Source: Scatophagus argus
Lineage: Eukaryota > Chordata > Actinopteri > Scatophagidae
Length of the DNA stretch: 64,000 nt
Direction of reading: 5' to 3'
Assembly (NCBI RefSeq): GCF_020382885.2
Contig: NC_058498.1
Span: forward strand, 12,622,501-12,686,500
Position numbers and translations under genes: made by a program. This document shows positions 1-11,021 of this stretch, piece by piece (the first letter of the stretch is position 1; every line of letters starts with the position of its first letter). The notes beneath the pieces are model-generated. The model searched no databases, was not told the DNA's origin, and saw only the letters and a list, made by a program, of their open reading frames with translations.

Positions 1-82
1 GGCCCCTTCTTCCAGTAAGGCGACGATGTAGGGGTTTCTTTCATTGACTTCGCAGCCTTCTATTAAGCACATTTTCACATCA
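1..82 (-). other. possible partial exon at the window edge, gene unknown
   Basis: Read leftward, an acceptor-like CAG ends at about 83 and is followed by an open frame that runs off the window. The frame contains an ATG and reads DVKMCLIEGCEV and then NERNPYIVALLEEGA. It has the look of a real protein segment, but I do not recognise the family. The plus strand offers an alternative: a short frame ending in a donor-like GTAAGG at 15-20. The sequence is too short to decide between them. Confidence 0.2.
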
Positions 83-578
83 GCTGAATGTTGTTGTTTG
101 ACTTTGAAAATGTGATCCGTCTTAAGGAGTTTTTAAAATGTTTCAAAGCGTATTCATTCATCAGCATGTATGTGTTAGTGTGCTGCATTTCTGGCCTTTG
201 TTATATGTGTAAATATATCAGGGATAAGGTCTAGTCTAAGCAATGAGTGCATGAGTTGTAAAATTTTGATTTTGTGACACAGGAAACTGTTGCTTTGATT
301 CTCAGTATCAGACAGATGCACATTTGGCCTTTTAAGTGAAAATGTTTCCATTCACTGTTGTTCTTCATACAGAGACCTGATATTTTTCCAACACATTTTA
401 TTCAGAAATTTGCACATTTTGCCTTAAAATTACAATGTACAAATGGGAAATCAATTAAATTTCTAGATTTAATGGGATGCTTCTGTTATTGGAAGTTTCA
501 TGATCCTTAAACGTTTATGTGTTGGTGAATGCAAGATTAATTAAAGGACACTGAAATGGTCAGTCGTTGTCCTCACAC

Positions 579-1192
579 TTTATTCATGGTCATTTGTATA
601 CAAATACAGTCATATATGCAAATATTTTAAATACATGCAGCAATTTTATCTCTGATGCACAGATTTCCTTAATGCAACATTTAAATGACATGCAGCATGT
701 GAGTGAGTAAATAACATTGGTCATAAATATAAGTCAGCATACACTTAAGTATGAGTGGATTTATTTCTATTAAATTCAGCAAAGCAAATAAATCAAAGTG
801 TGACTATTTCCTGAACAATTTCTGAGTGTTTTGCGGTATGTGTACTCGGTACTGCCTGATGGTACTGATGTGTACTCGACCAGGCCAGTGCCAAACCGAC
901 CAAATGTAGCACATTATTTGGCAGTTGTACTTGTTTTTCCCTTATATGGCAGACATGTATTGGTTAGCATTTTCATACTTGGATATGAACCATTGATTTT
1001 TACTAAATCTAACACAAACCCCTGTTCTTAGTCAAGAACAAAAATCTTTCACTTTCAATTGAAATCCCTCTTTTCCACATGAGCATCATCGAGCAGGAAA
1101 CCTCTGACCATTTAACGCAGAAGGTAAGAGAGAAACTTTGGTGTGTTGGTTCTTGTGTCCAGCAGCAGAAAGACTGGGTTCCTCTTGCCCTC
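579..1192 (-). other. guk1: guk1 3' UTR with poly(A) signal
   Basis: The stretch downstream of the guk1 stop codon (1195-1193) has no coding similarity. A canonical AATAAA on the minus strand lies at 584-579, so the transcript probably ends near 560. The plus-strand frame at 831-1031 in this stretch has no recognisable content. Confidence 0.55.
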
Positions 1193-4100
1193 TTATGATT
1201 TGGCTTCCTGAACCTTTTGGATTTCCTGTGTGAAGAGAGATGAAGGATGTCTTTTTTTTTTTCTTTTTTTTTTGTACATTTAACTAATGATCTTGTCCAG
1301 AGTGTTCGAAATACAAAAGTGTCTATGCAACAGCTGCCAGACAACAGTAGCAAAGTCTTTGTTAAATAGAGCAGTGAAATGTTTTTACTCACTTCGTTAA
1401 GGATAGCTTTAAGCTCCTCATAGGCCTTCTCTAAGTCATCATTGATGATGACTATATCAAACACTCCGGGCTCCTTACCTAGACAGGAGAGTTGAATGAG
1501 CCGTGGTGCTTGTCTTTAATTCAGCATAATTTTCAAGGAGAACTGCAGAAAAACTTACTGAGCTCCATATCGATGCGAGCTGCCTCCAGACGTTTCTGTA
1601 AGCTCTCCTCTGTTTCAGTCTGCCTGTCCCTCAGACGTTTTTCCTCAGAAGGAAAGTGAAACATGACTTTATTATTCAGCAAGAGCAACAAAACAACAGT
1701 CCTGTCTGTAAATTTCACGTTGACATATGACATTAAGAATGTCGTAAATTAGTGCAGTTGTCATTCTTTGACTGCCTTCTTCACAGAGGCAAGAACTGCA
1801 ATATATTACATTAATGAGTTAGCTGGATTTTTTTATTTATCTTACCAGGATATCCATGGAGGGAGGCTGGATGGAGATGTAGATGGGGTTAAGGTCAGTC
1901 TCTTTAATCCTCTTCACCCCCTGGATGTCCACATCTAAGATGCAGATTAGGTTCTGGGCCTGCACGTCTTCTACGGCAGCTTTACTAGAGAATTGAGGCA
2001 TTGTTCCATAATAAATTATATAAAACTTCTTAAGAAACCAGGAATACAGAACATGGGCAGGTTTCACAACCAGCCAGCCAGCAAACAACCAACATCCAGC
2101 CAGGTATTGTGAGTGTAATCATGTCATTTTGTGCTTCTCACATGTAGTGACTAAGGTAAGAGGATCATTGCATTGACCCAAGCTGCTCAGAGTCAGTACT
2201 GCAGTGAGTGTGTGTTATCTTGAGAATAAGAGGAAGAGATTTAACTTGACACGCGAGACGCTGAGCCGAAGTGTTGCTCTTTTTGACGTAATGGGGTTAA
2301 AGCTCCATCTGTGACCAGACTATTATATATCCTCTAGATCCCTAGGACAGCCTGAGGGTTTTCTGTTATATAAGACAACAGCTTTTACCAGCCAGTATCA
2401 GAATGATACGGTTTCTTGTATTTTAAAAGCACCAAACCTATACGGCAGAAGTTATTTTTGACAGGTGACCAGCTTGGCACATATAAGATTATTGAAATGG
2501 AGGGGTGGAACAATTACATGTTGTATTACATGTGCACAAAATGAGAGAAAATGTCAGCAATTGTGCACCTAAATCAGATGTTTTCTCAGGTTGTTCTTGA
2601 TCATGTGGTGAAAACATAATGCGCCATTCATGTAGAGATGCAAACATTTTACCTTGTGCCGTACATGTTGCCGGAAAATTCTGCATTTTCGATGAATTCT
2701 CCGTTGTCAATCCACTCCTGCATGGTCTCCCTCGTTGTGAAGTGGTAGTCTGCAAGATGCAACATTTATAATGAATCTAGCTCTGCCATGGAGAACCTAC
2801 ACATCGAAAGGAAATAATAAGACGGGTGTTTACAAATCAAATGAACACTCATTACAGCTTAGTGAAAGCTGAACTCCGTTTCATCATGAAAACAGTGAAT
2901 ATCACAGTGCACACAACAGCAAAACTAAAGAAAATCCAGACACAGAAGCTAATCTTATCCTCTGAGCTAAATATGAGATTGTGTGTTGAAATTGCAAAAA
3001 AATAAAAACAAAAAACAAAACAAGTATGCAGTCATTCTCTAAGGGGAAAAGCATGCAACGATGCGATTTTTTTTCTTCTTTTTTGTCAAATGTTTTCTAA
3101 AGATGCCGTTAGTAAAACTGTTCCAGAGCACATTGTAAGTTCCATACCAGATCTTTAGGCCTGTAACTTCAAAACATCAAAACCTCTGGGCATCTAAATC
3201 AAACACGTTGGTACTTCCTACCACTAATGGGCACCGGGACAGCACACAGTCATTAGCATGACAACATGATGGAGGTTTCTCTGACTGAAGTAACGATCTG
3301 AAGGGAAAAGCTGGATAGAATAGGAAGCTGCTGTGCTGTAAACACAACGTTAACAAATAAGCCTGAAAACATGAAAAAAGGAAGAATTACTGCTAGACAG
3401 CTCAGGAATATTTCTATGCAAGATCAAAACTTCATTTTAGGCTACAGTGAGACAAATCCACAATTATGTCACTCAGATGTCTGGATATATTTCAGATTAA
3501 TAAAAACATATTCAGTGTCCAGTATTGCCAGTACAGATAAAAACATGAACAGTATCTGGGCCTGACTATCTGCAGTGTTTTCCTGAACTGTAATGCAGTC
3601 AGTGGTCACCACAGGATTGTTTGGAAAGCTCAGATGGATCCTGTATGATAGCTAGATATTCTTTTTTAAAAAAAAATCTTTCTCCTGTGATGCTACTGGT
3701 TGGTTCATCTATGCTCTATCAGCCACAGTGGGAAATGGGAAACACTTTTTTTGGACAGGAAGGCTCACAGGGCTGGAAAATGGGAATCACTACCAAGGCA
3801 TAACAGGGGGCTATTTTCAAAAGCTTTTTACTCCAAAGTGTGGACTGTCTGATCCTGATTCCTTAACTTTTGTTTTTCTCTCTCTTTTTTTTTCTTTTTT
3901 TTTTTTGTCACATTACTAATTCCAACGAATCCAATGACAGCGTGCCAGGATGATGAAAGTAACCCCCATCCCTCTGCCTTAAAAGCTGTGATCAGGAATC
4001 ACACTGAGGTCACCTTTATCTGTGGTTTCTGATTCGTTTGGACACGAAAATGAAGTTGACATTTCTAAGTCTTCAGAGGATAAGACGTCTGCTACGGGCA

Positions 4101-4862
4101 GTAAAGTAGCCCCCAGAAGCATGGGGAGCTTGTTCAGCCCTAAGGAGAAAGCAAAAAAGGCACAGAAAGAAGTTTATGCCTTTTATATCAAGGGAGCTGT
4201 ACAGCGGGACAAAACCATTGGTGCAGTTCACTTGGGAGTAAGAAGTGTTGTGGGCGTCATTTTAGACTGGGTGGGAGGGGAGGCTGGGAATCGTGGTATA
4301 AAAACCAAAAGCAAAAGAGTATAAAATACATTTTATCATAGTTCTATAGATTCAAATCCAAGTTCAGGGCCACTGCATGGTGAACCAGAGTGTGATGCTG
4401 CAAAAAACATCAAGTAACAGAGTCTGCTTTGAGCCAGAACTGTACCTTTGCCATCTTCCTCTCCTGGTCGAGGGTTTCTTGTTGTGTCTGTGAAGAGACA
4501 ATTTCATCATTAAACCCAGAAATAAGGAAATTAATCATTAGTAATGTTGCTTTTGATAGATAAACTCTAACCTGCTGTAAAAAAAAAAAAAAATCAGATT
4601 CAGCATAATAAGATTTACTCCTATAGCACGGAATCCATTGACCAGTGCAGAATTAGACCAGTAAGACACTTTGACTCGTGTCCCACTTCCTGCTCAGACA
4701 GGAGGAAGTTTTTCATTGGAAGCCAATAACCAGTTGACACACAAACATACGTGACACACTGAATCCAAAGACGCCCTCGTGTTCCTTCATCAGCCTTTTC
4801 AGCAGAGTGCTCTTCCCTGCTCCGGAGGGGCCGCTCAGCACCACGGGCCTCGGTCCTGACAT
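1193..4862 (-). CDS. guk1: guanylate kinase, complete, 7 coding exons
   Basis: Cytosolic GMP kinase: ATP + GMP gives ADP + GDP, in purine nucleotide salvage. Coding exons on the minus strand are 4862-4751, 4487-4446, 2749-2653, 1984-1846, 1643-1559, 1478-1393 and 1225-1193. All have GT/AG borders and compatible phases and sum to 197 aa, the length I recall for human GUK1. The P-loop GPSGAGKST is at residues 11-19. The GMP-binding residues expected for the family are present: R41 and R44 (TTRNPRPGE), Y53, E72, Y81 and D101. The lid/C-terminal part ([11 protein letters not shown], then [10 protein letters not shown]) follows. The start is the ATG that opens [14 protein letters not shown], four bases after the acceptor. 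No breaks were seen. It lies in tandem downstream of rnf220. Confidence 0.95.
2750..4445 (-). other. guk1 intron between exons DYHF and TTRN
   Basis: Intronic sequence with short A or T runs near 3000, 3070 and 3890. A 100-codon plus-strand open frame at 4022-4324 shows no recognisable domain and is taken as chance. Confidence 0.5.
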
Positions 4863-4866
4863 TGTT
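4751..4866 (-). CDS. guk1: guk1 exon with start codon and ATP-binding P-loop
   Basis: First coding exon of guk1. The acceptor GTCTCAG at 4873-4867 is followed by four untranslated bases and then ATG at 4862-4860. It encodes residues 1-37, including the Walker A motif, and ends in phase 1 at the donor GTATGT. The split codon completes H38 with the next exon (4487-4446). Confidence 0.93.
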
Positions 4867-4873
4867 CTGAGAC

Positions 4874-5904
4874 AGACGGGGAAAGAAGTTCAGGTTTGTG
4901 CCAAAAACAGATTAAGATCTCACCTTTTGTGCCAGTGAAAAACTAGCATTGAATAGGATATACAGACCGTCTTGGTGTGAATTGTTTTGTCCTGAAGATG
5001 ATTTGGAATTAATGATTTTTGACCCCACATCAAGTATTATAAAGCTCACTTTGACTTATGCATTACTGCAGTGCTCTCCAACTATCCTATTAACTGTTAT
5101 GATGTGATGTAAGGCTAATCCTTTGAGCTTCTCCTACACACTGCACTGTCAGACAGATACATCCCAACATGCAAGCAGAGGGTTAGAAGAAGACCTTTGC
5201 TTTTATATTGTTTTAGTTTTAATCTCCAGTATTAATTAAGTGACGCTTAGGAATTTCTTCTTCCTATTTCCTTAATTAAAATTTTGAAACATGTCCATGT
5301 CCTAATTGCTGACTCGTTAGACACCCGGAGGCCCTGAGGTTAATGTTAAGAACGCCTGCTAATGAAGTCAAGGCAGGTCAGTCAGCAGGATTAATTGGAT
5401 CTGGGCCAGGTGGCACAAAGGGTCCAGGACAGGTGACCCAATTACCTGCTGTGCTGAGAGACGATGTATCCGGGACACTTTTGAATCAATTCATTTAGAA
5501 GATAATGACTTAATAATACCATCACAAAACACCCAACCTCTCCCTTCAGCATTTTGGTATTAGAAAATATTCACTGGCTTTACCTGCAGTTTAAATCGAA
5601 AAGATCCCAAAGTATTAACTTTTCTCCTTTTCTCAAACTTGTGAAGCTTTTGAGACTCACAAATACAGTTATTATCAGGTTACAATATGCTGTATGAATG
5701 TGTATTATGACAGTATATCATGCTGTACTTTTAGCTGTACATTGCAATGCAGTTAAATTGCACCATTCCTTTAGTTTGAGGCTTGCGCTGAACTCACATT
5801 AATCACATTAGCAAGGTTACGTTTACTGTGCGTTGTTTTCATGATTTAGGATTAAGCAGATAAATTTGGCTTTTAAGGAATTATAAAGAAATAAAAAACT
5901 TTAC
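4874..5904 (-). other. guk1 intron 1
   Basis: No exon is seen here. The stretch at about 5330-5470 is less AT-rich than its surroundings and contains two CAGGTG E-boxes and a TTAATTGG motif, so it is a weak candidate enhancer. The rest is AT-rich and featureless. Confidence 0.4.
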
Positions 5905-6050
5905 CTTCTCTCAAGCTGCCTGTACTGTCTGTGTCGAAGAGATGTTCAGCAGCAGATGATTCTTCGGTCAGCCTTCTTAATGAAGTGTTTACAATGAGTG
6001 TGTCTCTGTGTGTGTTTGTGTCGGTCAGATTGATGAAGCAGCTCACTGTC
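5905..6050 (-). other. guk1: guk1 non-coding first exon and proximal promoter (right edge approximate)
   Basis: A clean donor (GAGAAG then GTAAAG) at 5905/5904 on the minus strand ends a stretch with no ATG, fitting a 5' UTR exon joined to the coding exon at 4866. Just upstream are a CCAAT-type box (6087-6091, plus strand) and an NRF1-like TGCGCATGC (6098-6106), typical of housekeeping promoters. The transcription start is inferred only roughly. Confidence 0.5.
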
Positions 6051-6109
6051 AGTCTGAATTACCACCACCTCCCTTCAGCTCAATGACCAATCACACTTGC
6101 GCATGCTGG

Positions 6110-6990
6110 CTTGTTTTTATCCACACAAGTCACAAGACTGTGAGGGCAAAGCAGATTTGTAACAAATGATCATTTCACTGTTCCCTGATTCCCTGTTCAC
6201 TGTCCACTACAGTGGACTGAAACAGAAGCTTTGAAAGGATTGGGGATTTTGACTTTCAAAGTAAAAGTCAAGTTAAGGTTAAAGAGGTAGACATACTGTA
6301 ATAATTACTGATATTTCCTTACAGGATCGTTAAAATCGAACAAAACTTGTTTGTGAATGAAGAAGGAAGACACATATTTATCTTCATCCTGGATAGTTTC
6401 ACACTGAGTGTTGTTACTTTTCAGAAAAGCCTTGTTCACACCCAGCAAAGTTACATATTGTCATATCTGGAAGCTGGTGACTACAATCGGAGTCTGTAAC
6501 GCAGCTCTGCTAGAGCAGCTGCAGGTCAAAGTGCTGGAAATGATGGAAGCACATGTTCTGGCCTTTCACTTTTCCCAACTATAATGGAGTTACAATTTGA
6601 AAATTGAAAGGAATTCATACATAAAATTCAAAACTGTTGTCAGACCCTAAATTACATCCTGCCGTTAACTGTAAGGAAGTGAAGATTTTTGTGGTGTTTC
6701 CCTTCCTTGTTTGGTTGAAACTTGCGGAGGTCTGAGTGGTCTTCTGGCTTCTAAAAGCTCAGAATAGCAGGGTCCCTTGACTCTAGATGAGCTGCAATGG
6801 GCTCTGCCTGGCTAATCCTGCTGCGACCCACTTCTTCAAGGGCTTACACACCAGTGATCATAACACAACAGGCCCAAACAACACAAGATGCTTGCTGGCT
6901 ATTCACGCATCTAAATTCAACATGTGAATGTTCGCGTTATCTCCAGCAGTTAAAATATATAGTGATGCAGCAATTTTTTGGACACGTTGG
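6110..6990. other. intergenic spacer between guk1 promoter and rnf220 poly(A)
   Basis: No supported gene or RNA. Open frames are short and featureless. The spacer separates two minus-strand genes arranged head to tail. Confidence 0.5.
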
Positions 6991-6994
6991 ACGT

Positions 6995-7610
6995 TTTATT
7001 GTATTAACATTGGTAAAATTAGATTTAATGAGCCTATACAAAGAAACACGTCAGTGACGAAGACAAAATGAGCCTGAATATGTTGAGATTACTGCAAATG
7101 TTTCCACCCTACAGGAGCTACACAAATAATAAATGATCTAAGCAAAGACAAAGTCTGTACAGTAAATAAAGTGTGGTTGTTCTGCTTGTCAACATCATAT
7201 ATACACACCAATCCAAACATACACAAAACTATGTACATGTGCTTTGCATGTGATTTAGCTGTTTTTTCCTCATAAAACAGAAAAAAGAGGATTACAAAAC
7301 GATGAATATTATCCCAAAGCATCTTTTTTTTAAATCTGTATTTCAGTGCCTGAGCTCTCAGTCGGTGTTTCGATGTTTCTTCTGATCTGGTTGGCGTCGA
7401 TGCGGCAGGAACGTGGATACTGTACAGGGCTGTGGAGGGAGGTCACACTTTCTGTTCTGTTCAGGGATTAGTGGCTGTTAGGAGTACAGTGACGAACAGG
7501 TAGGACCAGAAAGGTATGAGGAAGAGGAGGATCGGAGTCTATGACAGGCCAGCTGCGCACAAGTCCACCCCTGATTGGAGGCCCCTCCCCTCGTTTTGTG
7601 TGTGGTTACA
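6995..7610 (-). other. rnf220: rnf220 3' UTR with poly(A) signal
   Basis: Non-coding sequence after the rnf220 stop codon (7613-7611). The minus strand carries AATAAA at 7000-6995, the first good signal downstream. A long AT-rich 3' UTR of about 600 nt is inferred. Confidence 0.5.
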
Positions 7611-8476
7611 TCACAGGAAGACTCGCCTCAGGTCTCCAGGTGAGGTGATGGTGTTGCACTGAGGACACAACTTCTTTGCTCCCTAATAAGAAAAACCAAA
7701 ACATAAAAGATAAAATGAGACATATAACATTTTCTGGTCATTTAGCTCCCTTTGATGTTTATGTGAGTCAACAAATCTGATGGCTTACAAGAGTTCGAAG
7801 CCAACACTCCTCACAGTGAACATGCCAGCACTGGATGGAGGTGAGAGGGGTCGTGTATGTGTCCTGCAGAGAGAAAACACCAGGTGATGAGGACTCCTCA
7901 CTGTAGTACTAAAAGCAGCCACTAGATGTCCATATGCAACTACAATTAGAGCACTGAAAGATGCTCCCAGTTAAATCAACTTTTCTATTATTATTGTTAT
8001 TTCCAGGCTTTTGGTGCCTTTAGTTGCATTGGACATGCATTGGATGGAGGACGGGAGGGCTGACATGCAGGAAAAGGCTGCAGCTGAGAACTCTGTTTTT
8101 ATTGAATACACTTTTATTGAAACAATTTAAAGTAATAGAGTAGTAAAGTAAAACAATTTTCAGTGTCAGAACAAGGTTTCAAGACCAAGATTTGTTTTAT
8201 ATACCGAGCTATGACATATGTTTAAAATTTCATGCCCACTAAGTGTGCTGTCACACCATTTTTTAAATGATTTCCCTGCAGGAATGTTAGAAGTTTCTGT
8301 TGTCTCTATTTTGTGTTGTCTGCTCCGACCATTTAATTTGCCTCCGACTCACCATGCAGATGAGGCATTTAAATCTGTCTCCTTTAGACAACTGTTTCTC
8401 CAAATCCCGTATCCGAGCTTTAAGTGCATCCAGAGTTGTCAGTGTGGAGTCCTCTGAGAGCCTGCACACATGCATG

Positions 8477-8508
<32 letters not shown>

Positions 8509-10072
8509 GATAAAATGGACGGTACCAGGAGGGGAGATGGGAGGAGATGGGACAGTTAGTGAGACACTGGAGAGTCATTTATAAATCGAAGACAGATTAA
8601 ATTATTCGCTCGCCAACATGGACACTGAGCATGAAATTTATCAGCAATCACACCGCCTGCATTCGCTGTCTCATTTATCATAGGCTGAGGACGGAGGGGG
8701 CGGTGAGGTGAGGCGTCGGGGTCCTCACAGAGATAGACATACCCTCAGACACCCTACAATTTACAGGATAGACTATATGTGCAAACATACTGTACAGCGA
8801 GGCAGACGGGCTACATCGCATTAAGTGTGATGAAATGTGTGTACATGCGTGCGTTGCCTGCTGTGACCTTGATTGATGATCTCATTACATTGATTTAGTA
8901 TCATGTATCACGCTGGTGGGAGCAGGTGATGCGACACAGAGAGTCGGGCAACCAAAGTATACTTTACCGTAAGGTATTGTTACTCTTCCTCCACTCTGAT
9001 TGGCTGATGACTGACAAATGGGATTCACTACACCCAACCTACCTAACTTTTGAATGATTTCTGAGTTGGTCTCAGTTCGGGGGCCGAAACCATTTTAAGT
9101 TTAAACAAAAAAGAAAATTTCTATATCCTAAAAATGACCATCTTGAGCAGTAAGTGATGATGAAGCTGCCACAGACCATCCATCCCTTCGTTTTCTATGC
9201 CACTTAACCATCAGCGTCACCTATCCCAGCTGACTATGGGCGAGAGGCAGGATACACTCTGCTCGCCAGTCAGCGCCAGGGCTGACACACAAAGACAGAC
9301 AATCTCACACACACTCACACCTAGGGGCAATATAGAGTAGCCAATTAACCTAACGTGCATGTTTTTGGGATTGTGGGAGGAAGCTGGAGTACCTGGAGAA
9401 AACCCACGCAGACACAGGAAGAACATGCAAACTCCACACAGAAGGGTCCAGACCAGGATTTGAACCTGAAACCCTCTCGCTGTGAGGCGACAGGGTTAAC
9501 TATAGCACCACCGCGCCGCCCTGCCACAGACTAATTTCATTCTGACAATAGAAGTTAAGTACACAGGACAAGAAAATAGTCTCTTGTTGTATTATAATAT
9601 TACATTTATTTGTTGTTTCTTCAAATGAGGAGTCAAAAAATCTAAACCAAACTCTTGTACCTGTTGAAAAGTTTGTAAAAATGACAACCAGAAGTTCATT
9701 ATATCACTTACATTTAGATCTTTTGAGGTTATTAGCAGTGACGATATCTTTAGCACTGAGAAATGTCACTCAAATGTGCATTATAAGTATTATAACCCTG
9801 AAGCATATTATACAAACTTACGTTTCAATCTCAGTGTTTTTGCAGGTTCTGGGGAGACCAGACATGCTGCCGTCCACTTTGTCTCCACTGCTGGTAGATG
9901 GACTCCCTGAGTAAACAAGCACACGAATAAAACACATAAAAAGTTAAATAAAGGTCTTGTTCTTATACAATTCTCCTTTTCTTTTCAATCAGTCAGTTCA
10001 TTCAAAATTTGCTGAACTCACCGTTGTTTGACCATTTGGAAAATTCTAGGTTTACTCTGGAGTCCAGTAACG

Positions 10073-10103
<31 letters not shown>

Positions 10104-10988
10104 GCTGGTGCTGCTGAAGTAAGGCAGGACAAAATAGACATTTAAAAGCCAAAAAATATCAGCTATGACAAATGATAGGGAACAGGCTAATAATTTTCAC
10201 ATCTTTCAGGTGGGACGCTTACTTCACTGTTGTCTCCTTGGAGCTTTCTCCTGAGCAGGGGATGACATCTGTCTCAGTGTATCTGAGGACAAAGGTCAGG
10301 AAACAACAACACAAAGCTAACGACATGTAAGACTTTCAAACCTGCAAACTGCTGAGGAACACTACATACTGTGACAGTTTGTCTAAAGGTAAAGGAGAAA
10401 ACTGAATAAAGTGTTTACACTGAATCCACTGATTAGTCACAATGTGTCCAGGTGAAGGTTTTTCTTGTTGCTTTTTTTCCAGTTTCAAACTCAAACATAC
10501 GCTATACAGCAAAAGTCAGCGCTGCTGCTGCTGCTGCGATTGCTGCAAAGGATACTGTGCTCTGCCGTACTCCAGCGTATCATCTCCATCCACATCCAGG
10601 TCTGCGTCGCTGTCTCGACACTCCTTAGAAGTGGTGCTCACCAGGACTGCACCTGACGAGACATTTTCACAGCACACGTTTTGTTGGTGTTCTCGTGGGT
10701 GTGTGAAGCTGCTTGTGAAAAGAAGCAGAAAAGTTTTTATTTCTGAGGTCACAATAAGGTGGATTTTAGCTGCACAAAAATGTGACGCTGCCCGTCTCTC
10801 TATCGCTCTGCTTGCGTCTGTCCGTCAGAGTGTAACAAGTTTGCAGGTCAGAGCTTCCCATTCGGGTGAAGGAAGCTGTTAAGTGAAAGCTAACCTTCGA
10901 GGCATCCTGCTCCACTGTAATCTGGACTGAAAAGTTCAGTGGTTTTCCAACTGTCACTCAGTCACATTATTCACCCTCCACTGAACAA

Positions 10989-11021
<33 letters not shown>

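Noticed and set aside
4022..4324. 100-codon plus-strand open frame inside a guk1 intron
   Set aside because: No recognisable domain, no splice or promoter context, and the length is within chance for AT-poor intron sequence.
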